Source of the DNA: Phenylobacterium sp.
GTDB lineage: Bacteria; Pseudomonadota; Alphaproteobacteria; Caulobacterales; Caulobacteraceae
Assembly: GCA_019264505.1 (NCBI GenBank)
Contig: JAHUZY010000512.1
Span: forward strand, 1 to 8,039
DNA length: 8,039 bases
Direction: 5' to 3'
This document shows, in pieces, positions 1 through 5,105 of this stretch (the first letter of the stretch is position 1; every line of letters begins with the position of its first letter). The notes under the pieces are model-generated. The model was not told the origin of the DNA, ran no database searches, and saw only the letters and a list, made by a program, of their open reading frames with translations. The position numbers and the translations under genes were made by a program.

Positions 1-265
1 GCGGATAGGAGTCGCCGGGGCGCGGCTGGGCCTGGGGCAAGGGATCCAGCGGCCGCGAATCGATCGGGCTGGTGGGCCGGGCGCTGGGCGGCGGCGTCTC
101 CCCGGACGGCTGGGCCGCCGGCGGCGCCCCCTGCTGGTCGGGGCCCTGGCGAACCGGGAAGTTGGGCCGAACCTGCTCGACCCCCTCGCTCTGGTAGGTG
201 GTACAGGCCGCCAGCACGCTGCCGGCAAGCAGAACCAGAGCCGTACGGGAAAGGAAGTGCGTCAT
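1..265 (-). CDS. N-terminal part of a lipoprotein, probably an NlpD/DipM-type LysM/M23 envelope protein (3' end outside window)
   Basis: Only the first 88 codons are visible; the reading frame is still open at window base 1. It starts at ATG 265-263, with GGAG five bases upstream as ribosome binding site. The product begins MTHFLSRTALVLLAGSVLAAC: a short basic start, a hydrophobic stretch and a lipobox L18-A19-A20-C21, so Cys21 should be lipidated. Thr22 follows the Cys rather than Asp, which favours outer-membrane sorting if the usual Lol rule applies. No twin-arginine motif is present. The visible mature part is rich in Pro, Gln and Ala with no fold, typical of a linker. The catalytic or LysM part is not seen. 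In many proteobacteria the gene after surE-pcm is nlpD, and in Caulobacter crescentus, from memory, the LysM/M23 division factor DipM lies near here. That identity is inferred from position only; another Pro-rich lipoprotein is possible. A CtrA-type box lies 44 to 59 bases upstream of the start. Confidence 0.75.
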   Translation of the reverse strand, partial: MTHFLSRTALVLLAGSVLAACTTYQSEGVEQVRPNFPVRQGPDQQGAPPAAQPSGETPPPSARPTSPIDSRPLDPLPQAQPRPGDSYP

Positions 266-369
266 GGCCGCTCCATGGGACAGGTTCTGACTCAGTCGGG
301 GTCTTGAGGTTAACGGTGGGTTAAGGCCGACACCCGGGCCATCCCACAACAGGCGCAAAAGCGCGTCGC
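266..369 (-). other. Intergenic region between pcm and the lipoprotein gene
   Basis: This 104-base gap probably holds the promoter of the lipoprotein gene. Besides the CtrA-type box and the GANTC site it contains the small nested palindromes CTGACTCAG (287-295) and GACTCAGTC (289-297). A weak GCGC-AAAA-GCGC hairpin at 353-364 lies partly upstream and ends next to the pcm stop. No T-tract follows that hairpin, so a terminator after pcm cannot be supported, and readthrough from serS-surE-pcm into the lipoprotein gene remains possible. Confidence 0.5.
309..324 (-). promoter_or_regulatory. CtrA-type binding site TTAA-N7-TTAAC upstream of the lipoprotein gene
   Basis: On the minus strand the sequence reads TTAA (324-321), seven bases CCCACCG, then TTAAC (313-309). 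This is an exact match to the full consensus of CtrA, the cell-cycle response regulator of Caulobacterales and other alphaproteobacteria. It lies in the gap between pcm and the lipoprotein gene, at a distance fitting a -35 region. A GANTC site, the target of the CcrM methyltransferase, lies downstream at 289-293. I see no convincing -10 hexamer in the expected place, so activator and repressor roles are both open. Binding is inferred from the match alone. Confidence 0.6.
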
Positions 370-1029
370 TCAGAGTTCCCGGGCGACGCCGTCAAGCAGG
401 GGCACAAAGCGAACCTCGCCCAGATCTTCCACGACGAAGCCGCCCTTTCCATCGCCGCAATAGCGTCTCAGGATCTGGACAGGGCCGCGCCCGATGGGCG
501 CGACCAGAATGCCGTTGGGCTTGAGCTGGGCCAACAGGGCCGCAGGCTCATCTGGGGCTGCAGCTGTGACCATAATGCGGTCGAAGGGCGCCTGTTCGGG
601 CCAGCCGAGGCCCCCGTCGCCAAACGGGGTGATGACATTGGTCAGGCCGAGCGCCTTGAACCGCGACTCAGCCTCGGCCAGCAAGGTGCGGTAGCGCTCC
701 ACCGTATAGACCAGCCGGGCCAGCCGCGAGAGGATCGCGGTCTGGTAGCCCGACCCCGTGCCGATCTCCAGCACCCGGGCCCGGGGCTCGATCTTCAGGG
801 CCTGGGTCATCAGGCCGACGATGAAGGGCTGGCTGATGGTCTGCCCGCAGGCGATGGGCAGGGCGGAATCCTCGAAGGCCCGCTCCTGGAACAGGTCCGG
901 CGTGAACATCTGCCGCGGGGTGGATTCGAGCGCCTGCAGCACCTTGGGATCGCTGACGCCCTGCGAACGGAGGGCCAGCACCAGGCGGGCCAGGCGGGTC
1001 TCGGGGCTGTCGTCAGGGTCCTGCGCCAT
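370..1029 (-). CDS. pcm: Protein-L-isoaspartate O-methyltransferase
   Basis: The product (219 aa) transfers a methyl group from S-adenosylmethionine to L-isoaspartyl residues of aged proteins in the cytoplasm, starting their repair. The family's substrate-loop motif appears as GQTISQP (residues 62-68). The SAM-binding motif I is VLEIGTGSGYQTA (87-99), followed by the acidic end of strand 2 (TVE, 109-111). DGGLGW (138-143) and the late RFVPL motif (207-211) also fit, and the length is normal. I chose ATG 1029-1027 because translation of the family starts about here, AAGG sits at a suitable distance upstream, and the surE stop lies one base before it (TGA-g-ATG). An ATG 12 codons upstream lies inside surE and is not needed. 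Its place behind surE is a classic proteobacterial arrangement, and the pair is probably translated together as part of serS-surE-pcm. Confidence 0.96.
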   Translation of the reverse strand: MAQDPDDSPETRLARLVLALRSQGVSDPKVLQALESTPRQMFTPDLFQERAFEDSALPIACGQTISQPFIVGLMTQALKIEPRARVLEIGTGSGYQTAILSRLARLVYTVERYRTLLAEAESRFKALGLTNVITPFGDGGLGWPEQAPFDRIMVTAAAPDEPAALLAQLKPNGILVAPIGRGPVQILRRYCGDGKGGFVVEDLGEVRFVPLLDGVAREL

Positions 1030-1030
1030 C

Positions 1031-1807
1031 TCAGGCCTTCGGAGGAGCGCCGCCCAGCACCCCACGCATCTTGAAGACGGTTTCGGCGTGGGTCAGGTCG
1101 ATGTGCAGGGGCGTGACCGAGATCTTGCCCTGATAGATGGCCCGCAGGTCGGTGCCCTCCTCCGGCTGGGAGCGCTCCTGGCGGAAGCCCATCCAGTAGT
1201 AGTCCCGGCCGCGAAGATCGCTGCGCCGCTCGGCGTGGCGGACCTGCACGTCCCGGAAGCCCTGGCGGGTCACTTCCACCTCGGTGATCTCACTGATCGG
1301 CCGATTGGGGAAGTTCAGGTTCATCACCACGTCCTTGGGCCAGCCGATCTCCAGCAGGCGCTTGATGATCCCCGGGGCGAAGACCTCGGCGGCCTCGAAG
1401 AAGGGCTCATGGGGCTGGGGTCCCCCGGTCTGGGAGAGCGCGATGGCCGGAACGCCCATGGCCATACCCTCGATGGCGCCCGCCACGGTGCCGGACATGG
1501 TCACATCTTCGGCGATATTGGCGCCTCGATTGACGCCGGACAGGACGAGATCGGGCTTGGCGCCCTTGATCAGCTCGCTCATGCCCAGCATCACGCAGTC
1601 GGTGGGCGTGCCGCTGACGGCGAAGCGCCGGTCATCCAGCTTCCGCACACGAACCGGCTCTGACAGGGTCAGGGCCCGGGAGGCGCCGGACTGCTCGTAC
1701 TCCGGGGCGACGATCCAGATATCGTCCGACAGCTGCCGGGCGATCCGCTCCAGAGCCTCAAGCCCCTCGGCATGGATGCCGTCGTCATTGGTCAGCAGAA
1801 GTCTCAT
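1031..1807 (-). CDS. surE: 5'/3'-nucleotidase SurE
   Basis: The product (258 aa) is a cytoplasmic, metal-dependent phosphatase acting on nucleoside monophosphates and short polyphosphates, linked in other bacteria to stationary-phase survival. The N-terminus [10 protein letters not shown] carries the family's Asp pair D8-D9. The other metal and phosphate ligands are visible as S40 in [11 protein letters not shown] and N93 in [13 protein letters not shown]. The length is typical. ATG 1807-1805 overlaps the TGA stop of serS (ATGA), so translation is probably coupled; the upstream ribosome binding site is only a weak GGCGG. pcm starts one base after the surE stop. The link of surE with pcm is common and fits a shared role in coping with damaged proteins and starvation. 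No residues expected for activity appear to be missing. Confidence 0.97.
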   Translation of the reverse strand: MRLLLTNDDGIHAEGLEALERIARQLSDDIWIVAPEYEQSGASRALTLSEPVRVRKLDDRRFAVSGTPTDCVMLGMSELIKGAKPDLVLSGVNRGANIAEDVTMSGTVAGAIEGMAMGVPAIALSQTGGPQPHEPFFEAAEVFAPGIIKRLLEIGWPKDVVMNLNFPNRPISEITEVEVTRQGFRDVQVRHAERRSDLRGRDYYWMGFRQERSQPEEGTDLRAIYQGKISVTPLHIDLTHAETVFKMRGVLGGAPPKA

Positions 1808-3084
1808 GCGTCGCCGCCGATCCGGGTCAGCCCGCCCATATAGGGGTGCAGGGCCTGGGGAATGGCGATGGCGCCGTTCTCATCCTGGTAGTTCTCCAGG
1901 ATGGCCACCAGGGTGCGGCCGACCGCCAGGCCCGAGCCGTTCAGGGTGTGGACGATACGGGTCGCCTTCTCCCCGGCCGCCTTGGTCCGCGCATTCATGC
2001 GCCGCCCCTGGAAGTCGCCGCAGTTGGAGCAGGAGCTGATCTCGCGATAGCGCCCCTCCGACGGGATCCAGACCTCCAGGTCATAGGTCTTTCGGGCCGA
2101 GAAGCCCATGTCGCCCGAGCAGAGCAGCATGGTGCGGAAGGGCAGCTCGAGCGCCTTCAGAACGGCTTCGGCGCAGCCGACCATCCGCTCGTGCTCCTCG
2201 TCCGACTGGTCGGGCGTGGTGATGGAGACCAGCTCCACCTTCTGGAACTGGTGCTGGCGGATCATGCCGCGGGTGTCACGCCCCGAGGCCCCAGCCTCCG
2301 ACCGGAAACAGTGGGTCAGCGCGGTCAGCCGCAGGGGCAGCTCTTCGGCGGGCGTGATCTGGTCGCGCACCAGATTGGTCAGCGAGACCTCGGCGGTGGG
2401 GATCAGCCAGCGGCCGTCTTCGGTGTGGAACAGGTCCTCGGCGAACTTGGGCAGTTGGCCGGTGCCGAACACCGCCTCGTCGCGCACCAGCAGGGGCGGC
2501 GAGACCTCCAGATAGCCATGCTCGCGGGTCTGCAGGTCGAGCATGAACTGGCCGAGCGCCCGTTCTAGCCGGGCGAGCTGGCCCTTCAGCACCACGAAGC
2601 GCGAACCGCTCATGCGGGCGGCGGCCTCGAAGTCCATCAGGCCGAGCGTCTCGCCGAGATCCACATGATCCTTGGGCGCGGTGATGGCGAAGGGCTCGCC
2701 CCAGCGGCGGACCTCCTGGTTGTCGTTCTCGTCGGCGCCCGCGGGCACATCGGGGGCCGGCAGGTTGGGCAGGCCGGCCAGGAGGTCGCGCAGGGCCTCG
2801 CCGGTCTCGCGCTCCACAGCGCCTTTGCTTTCCAGCACGGCCTTGAGGGTTTCCACCTCGGCCATCAGGCGCGCAGCCTCGGCCTCGTCCTTGCGGCCCT
2901 TGGCCTGGCCGATCTGCTTGGACAGGTCGTTGCGGCGGCTCTGGGCCTCCTGCAGGGCGGTCTGGGCGGCCCGCAGGGCGGCGTCGAGCTCCAGGGCCTG
3001 GGCCGCGACTCCGGACCGACCCTTCGCGCTCCAGGCCTGTTCATAGAGGTCGGGATTGTCGCGAATGGCCTTGATGTCGTGCAT
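1804..3084 (-). CDS. serS: Seryl-tRNA synthetase
   Basis: The product (426 aa) charges tRNA-Ser with serine using ATP in the cytoplasm. Residues from about 30 to 100 form the long antiparallel coiled coil that reaches the tRNA variable arm, rich in Ala, Glu, Lys and Arg. The class II catalytic core follows: the serine-binding TAEVSLTN stretch (230-237, with T230 and E232), motif 2 around [20 protein letters not shown] (260-279), [17 protein letters not shown] (348-364), and motif 3 [18 protein letters not shown] (383-400). The frame stays open far upstream, but that part overlaps tatC antisense to no known fold. The start [10 protein letters not shown] at ATG 3084-3082 matches the family N-terminus. 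No clear Shine-Dalgarno sequence precedes it. The stop overlaps the surE start by three bases of ATGA. An essential housekeeping gene leading a stress and repair pair is unusual in function but a plausible operon. Confidence 0.97.
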   Translation of the reverse strand: MHDIKAIRDNPDLYEQAWSAKGRSGVAAQALELDAALRAAQTALQEAQSRRNDLSKQIGQAKGRKDEAEAARLMAEVETLKAVLESKGAVERETGEALRDLLAGLPNLPAPDVPAGADENDNQEVRRWGEPFAITAPKDHVDLGETLGLMDFEAAARMSGSRFVVLKGQLARLERALGQFMLDLQTREHGYLEVSPPLLVRDEAVFGTGQLPKFAEDLFHTEDGRWLIPTAEVSLTNLVRDQITPAEELPLRLTALTHCFRSEAGASGRDTRGMIRQHQFQKVELVSITTPDQSDEEHERMVGCAEAVLKALELPFRTMLLCSGDMGFSARKTYDLEVWIPSEGRYREISSCSNCGDFQGRRMNARTKAAGEKATRIVHTLNGSGLAVGRTLVAILENYQDENGAIAIPQALHPYMGGLTRIGGDA

Positions 3085-3191
3085 GGGCGCGCCGGCGGTC
3101 TTTGGGGATTGAGCGGCCTTCTCTAGAGCGCGTCGGCCATGGGGCCAAGCCCCGCGCCGGGCCTGATCACACCTGAAGGGCCATATCTCGC
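3085..3191 (-). other. Intergenic region between tatC and serS
   Basis: This 107-base gap separates the tat genes from serS. It holds a five-base-stem hairpin GGGGC-CAA-GCCCC (3141-3153) without a following T-tract, and one copy of the GCTCTAG-type repeat (3123-3136). I could not find a confident -35/-10 pair for serS, although one is expected unless serS is read through from tatC. Confidence 0.45.
3123..3136 (-). repeat. Copy 1 of a GCTCTAG-type intergenic repeat
   Basis: The 14-mer ctagagcgcgtcgg (plus strand) matches bases 4652-4665 with one mismatch. It sits inside the eight-base palindrome CTCTAGAG (3121-3128). Read along the transcript it is CCGACGCGCTCTAG, about 40 bases before serS. 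CTAG is rare in this window, and the CTAGAGC form occurs only between genes. This looks like a remnant of a dispersed intergenic repeat family; its function is unknown. Confidence 0.45.
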
Positions 3192-4091
3192 CTAGACGGG
3201 AATGACGTCCTTGCCCTGGGCCTCGTCGTCCCGTTGGCGGCGGCGCTCCATCAGCCGGACGCACCAGATGGAAATCTCGTAGAGCAGGATGATCGGGATG
3301 GCCAAGGACAGCTGGCTGATCGGATCTGGCGGCGTGACGATGGCCGCCACGATGAACACCCCGAGGATGGCGTAGCGCCGCCCGGTGCGCAGCATCTGCG
3401 CATTCACGATGCCGGTGAGCGCCAGCAGAGTCAGCACCACCGGCAGCTGGAAGCAGAGCCCGAAGGCCAGCAACAGGGTGGTGACCAGGGTCAGATAGTC
3501 CGAGACCTTGGGCAGCAGTTCCACGGTCACCGCGGCCTCGCCGACGATCTGCTGGGACAGGGAGAACCACAGCACGAACGGCAGGATCATGTAGTAGACC
3601 AGCGCCGCGCCGAGCAGGAACAGCCCCGGCGCCGCGGCCAGGAACGGCAGGAAGGCCCGACGTTCGCGCTTGTAGAGCCCCGGCGCCACGAAGGCGTAAA
3701 CCTGCCAGGCCAGCACCGGGAAGGTGACGATCACCGCCCCGAAGGCCGCCAGCTTCAGCTTGGTGAAGAAGAACTCCAGCGGCGCGGTGAACACCAGCCG
3801 CAGCCCCTCCCCGCCTTCGGGGACATCGCTGAGGCCGGCCATGGCCGACATCATCGAGAACGGACCGTGGCCGCCACCGGCGTTTTCGGCCGCCATCAAC
3901 CGCGCCGCCACCTCGAACGGGTGCAGCAGGAAGATGTAGATCGGTTCGGAAAAGGCGAAGCAGAGGGCGAAGCCCGCCGCAAAGCCGACGATGCAGATGA
4001 TCAGGCGCTTGCGCAGCTCCACCAGGTGGTCGAGCAGCGGGGCGCGGGAGGATTCGATCTCCCGCTCGTCATCATCCTCGATGGTGCTCAC
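3192..4091 (-). CDS. tatC: Sec-independent protein translocase TatC
   Basis: The product (299 aa) is the polytopic inner-membrane core of the twin-arginine translocase and binds Tat signal peptides together with TatB. The cytoplasmic N-terminus has the family motif [13 protein letters not shown] (18-30). Six hydrophobic segments can be placed near 31-50, 108-131, 147-172, 200-225, 238-253 and 258-280. Conserved sites include [14 protein letters not shown] (132-145, with E143 matching E. coli E103) and TPPDPISQ (253-260). The first periplasmic loop (about 62-98) is longer than in E. coli and Gly/Met-rich. At residue 215 in [10 protein letters not shown] a Gln stands where E. coli has Glu170. 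The start codon is GTG 4091-4089, overlapping the tatB stop as GTGA, with GGAG seven bases upstream, so coupling to tatB is likely. The stop is TAG. Confidence 0.97.
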   Translation of the reverse strand: MSTIEDDDEREIESSRAPLLDHLVELRKRLIICIVGFAAGFALCFAFSEPIYIFLLHPFEVAARLMAAENAGGGHGPFSMMSAMAGLSDVPEGGEGLRLVFTAPLEFFFTKLKLAAFGAVIVTFPVLAWQVYAFVAPGLYKRERRAFLPFLAAAPGLFLLGAALVYYMILPFVLWFSLSQQIVGEAAVTVELLPKVSDYLTLVTTLLLAFGLCFQLPVVLTLLALTGIVNAQMLRTGRRYAILGVFIVAAIVTPPDPISQLSLAIPIILLYEISIWCVRLMERRRQRDDEAQGKDVIPV

Positions 4092-4639
4092 GCCTTGTCT
4101 CCGGCCGGCTTGGCGGCGGCCTTGGCCCGGCTCGCCCGAGGCTTGGGCGGGGCCGTCTCGGCGGCGGATCCCGCAGCCTTGGGGGCGGCCTTGGCGCGCG
4201 GGGCCTTGGGGGCGGCCGGAGCCTCGGTCGGGCTGGCCGCGGGCTCGGCGGGCGTCGCCTTCGGCTCAGCCACGGGAGATGGCTCGGCCAGGGACTGGCT
4301 GCCGGCATAGGGTGAGCCCATCGGCGGGTGCATCTGGATGTCGCCCTGCGACAGGCCCGTCTCGATCTCGCGCATCACCGCCTGGGCGTCGGTCCGGCCC
4401 ATCTCGTCGTCCAGCATCCGGCCGCTGCGCAGGGCCTCGACCTCCTTGCGCAGTTCGTCCAGCTCGGACTGACGGCCCATCTCTTCGAAGCTGGCCCGGA
4501 ACTCCGCGGCCATGCCCCGCAGGCGGGCGGTGAACTGGCCCAGCCGTCGCAGCAGCATCGGCAGGTCCTTGGGGCCCACCACCACCAGGGCGACAATGGC
4601 GATCAGCAGGAGTTCTCCTGCGCCGATATCGGGAAGCAT
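4088..4639 (-). CDS. tatB: Sec-independent protein translocase subunit TatB
   Basis: The product (183 aa) is the single-span Tat subunit that forms the signal-peptide receptor with TatC. The N-terminus MLPDIGAGELLLIAIVAL gives a very short outside segment, one membrane helix (about 6-21) containing the conserved polar residue E9, and the GP hinge at 22-23. An amphipathic helix follows (24-55), then a charged, probably coiled-coil stretch with QSELDELRKEVEAL (57-70). The last 70 or so residues are low-complexity Pro/Ala/Lys and contain a short internal repeat. TatB rather than TatA is indicated by the DIG...ELLL start, VVVGPKDLP and the long tail. ATG 4639-4637 has no good Shine-Dalgarno sequence, unlike tatA, which fits the low TatB level known in other bacteria. 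It overlaps tatC by four bases. Confidence 0.96.
   Translation of the reverse strand: MLPDIGAGELLLIAIVALVVVGPKDLPMLLRRLGQFTARLRGMAAEFRASFEEMGRQSELDELRKEVEALRSGRMLDDEMGRTDAQAVMREIETGLSQGDIQMHPPMGSPYAGSQSLAEPSPVAEPKATPAEPAASPTEAPAAPKAPRAKAAPKAAGSAAETAPPKPRASRAKAAAKPAGDKA
4176..4217 (-). repeat. In-frame 15-base direct repeat in the tatB tail
   Basis: The 15-mer gccttgggggcggcc occurs at 4176-4190 and 4203-4217, a spacing of 27 bases or nine codons. Both copies are in the same frame and encode AAPKA within the Ala/Pro/Lys-rich TatB tail. It probably arose by duplication in a low-complexity linker, and copy number may vary between strains. Confidence 0.6.
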
Positions 4640-4651
4640 GACGGTTCTGGC

Positions 4652-4719
4652 CTAGAGCGCGTTGGGCGACGGGGTGAGCGACTGGCGGTGGGACGCGCTC
4701 ATCACCTGGAATCTAGAGC
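4652..4719 (-). repeat. Copies 2 and 3 of the GCTCTAG-type intergenic repeat, with inverted repeat arms
   Basis: CTAGAGC occurs at 4652-4658 (within a 14-mer matching 3123-3136 with one mismatch) and again at 4713-4719. Between them, GAGCGCGT (4655-4662) and ACGCGCTC (4693-4700) form a perfect eight-base inverted repeat with a 30-base loop. The loop also holds the shorter arms GGTGA (4673-4677) and TCACC (4702-4706 just outside), so the pairing is imperfect. The block ends 12 bases before the tatB start codon. Confidence 0.45.
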
Positions 4720-4727
4720 ACGATGGT

Positions 4728-4750
4728 CGGGGCCGGTCGCGCCGGCCCCG
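4728..4750 (-). terminator. Intercistronic hairpin directly behind tatA (attenuator or 3'-end stabiliser)
   Basis: Nine paired bases, CGGGGCCGG (4728-4736) and CCGGCCCCG (4742-4750), enclose the five-base loop TCGCG, beginning seven bases after the tatA stop codon. No T-tract follows on the minus strand, so a full intrinsic terminator is not supported. A partial terminator, or a block to 3' exonuclease that leaves more tatA than tatB-tatC message, would fit the known excess of TatA over TatB and TatC. That role is inferred. Confidence 0.5.
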
Positions 4751-4757
4751 CGCGCGA

Positions 4758-4970
4758 TCAGCTGCGGACTTCGTCCTTTTCCCGTTCGGGGATGGTCTTG
4801 ACCACCTCCGGCTTGGCCTCTTCGGCCTCTTCATTCTTCAGGCCGTCGCGGAAGGCGCGAATGCCCTTGGCCGCGTCGCCCATGACCGACGAAATCTTGC
4901 CGCGGCCCCCGAACAGGAGCGCGAAAACGACGAGAACGATCAGCCAATGCCAGATCGAGAACGAGCCCAT
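4758..4970 (-). CDS. tatA: Sec-independent protein translocase subunit TatA
   Basis: The product (70 aa) is the small pore- or patch-forming Tat subunit in the inner membrane. The family pattern is clear: [20 protein letters not shown] forms the membrane helix (about 5-20), FGG (20-22) is the hinge, and [20 protein letters not shown] (24-43) the amphipathic helix, followed by an acidic and basic tail. The helix lacks a Glu near its start, and IWHWL is typical of TatA rather than TatB. ATG 4970-4968 was chosen because AAAGGAG (4986-4980) lies nine bases upstream and the family starts at MGS; a longer frame begins 35 codons earlier but would put the promoter and leader inside the gene. It stands 135 bases behind scpB with its own predicted promoter. 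Confidence 0.97.
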   Translation of the reverse strand: MGSFSIWHWLIVLVVFALLFGGRGKISSVMGDAAKGIRAFRDGLKNEEAEEAKPEVVKTIPEREKDEVRS

Positions 4971-5034
4971 AAGGCGAAACTCCTTTGTTGAGCGGCCGCT
5001 GGCGACCGCGTCGCCACCCCTCAATGTCAGATCA
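4971..5034 (-). other. Structured leader of tatA
   Basis: The predicted leader contains a perfect seven-base-pair hairpin TGGCGAC-CGC-GTCGCCA (5000-5016), directly followed in the transcript by the ten-base palindrome AGCGGCCGCT (4991-5000), then the ribosome binding site. The hairpin ends ahead of the Shine-Dalgarno sequence and does not cover it. No known riboswitch pattern is recognised. Confidence 0.4.
4980..4986 (-). promoter_or_regulatory. Strong ribosome binding site of tatA
   Basis: AAAGGAG on the minus strand lies nine bases before the tatA ATG. It is the best Shine-Dalgarno sequence among the genes of this window and decides the tatA start. Its strength compared with the poor site of tatB fits high TatA production. 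Confidence 0.75.
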
Positions 5035-5063
5035 ATATAACGAGTAAGCCCCCTAAGCGCCAA
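5035..5063 (-). promoter_or_regulatory. tatA: Predicted sigma-70-type promoter of tatA
   Basis: On the minus strand TTGGCG (5063-5058) and TTATAT (5040-5035) are separated by exactly 17 bases. The -35 matches TTGACA at four of six positions, and TTATAT resembles TATAAT/TATATT-like -10 elements in an AT-rich patch that stands out from the surrounding GC-rich DNA. Transcription would start near 5028, giving a leader of roughly 58 bases. Two GCCTTGGC copies overlap and precede the -35. Confidence 0.55.
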
Positions 5064-5078
5064 GGCGAGGGCCAAGGC
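5059..5078 (-). repeat. Tandem GCCTTGGC boxes at the tatA -35 region
   Basis: GCCTTGGC occurs at 5078-5071 and 5066-5059 on the minus strand, separated by four bases, a repeat of 12 bases. Each box is nearly palindromic (GCC..GGC). The downstream copy overlaps the predicted -35. Such an arrangement can be an operator for a regulator binding as tandem dimers, but chance in GC-rich DNA is possible. Confidence 0.4.
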
Positions 5079-5105
5079 TTTTGAACAGGTGGGCTCACTT
5101 TCCGG

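Larger units (their letters stand above)
4640..4757 (-). other. Intergenic region between tatA and tatB
   Basis: This gap of just under 120 bases lies between the tatA stop and the tatB start, where many bacteria have a shorter spacer. In transcript order it contains a strong GC hairpin right behind tatA (4728-4750), a GCTCTAG repeat copy (4713-4719), and a second copy (4652-4665) forming one arm of an eight-base inverted repeat whose other arm is 4693-4700. No promoter for tatB could be recognised, so tatB-tatC is probably expressed by readthrough from the tatA promoter. One GANTC site (4709-4713) is present. Confidence 0.5.

Noticed and set aside
353..364. Terminator behind pcm
   Set aside because: The stem is only GCGC/GCGC, the T residues are in its loop, and no T-tract follows.
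1030..1065. A pcm start 12 codons upstream
   Set aside because: It lies inside the end of surE. The internal ATG at 1029 has AAGG at a suitable distance and a one-base gap to the surE stop, the common layout of this pair.
758..1663. Long plus-strand frame opposite pcm and surE
   Set aside because: It is antisense to two well-conserved genes, its product is His/Gly/Ala-rich without any recognisable motif, and such frames are expected in very GC-rich DNA.
3141..3153. Terminator behind tatC
   Set aside because: The stem has only five pairs and no T residues follow in the direction of transcription.
3085..3570. A longer serS reading frame reaching upstream into tatC
   Set aside because: The added residues are Arg/Gly/Ala-rich with no fold and lie in a shadow frame of tatC on the same strand. 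SerRS starts at [10 protein letters not shown] in the family, and the length from there is normal.
3234..4310. Long plus-strand frame opposite tatC and tatB
   Set aside because: Its product is dominated by Gln, Arg and His in no known fold, which comes from codon complementarity with the genes on the minus strand.
4652..4834. A 60-codon minus-strand frame across the tatA end and the spacer
   Set aside because: It is an Arg/Pro/Ser-rich shadow of tatA in another frame with no start signal.
4971..5075. A TatA with 35 extra N-terminal residues
   Set aside because: TatA proteins start a few residues before the membrane helix. The strong AAAGGAG and the predicted promoter lie inside the putative extension.
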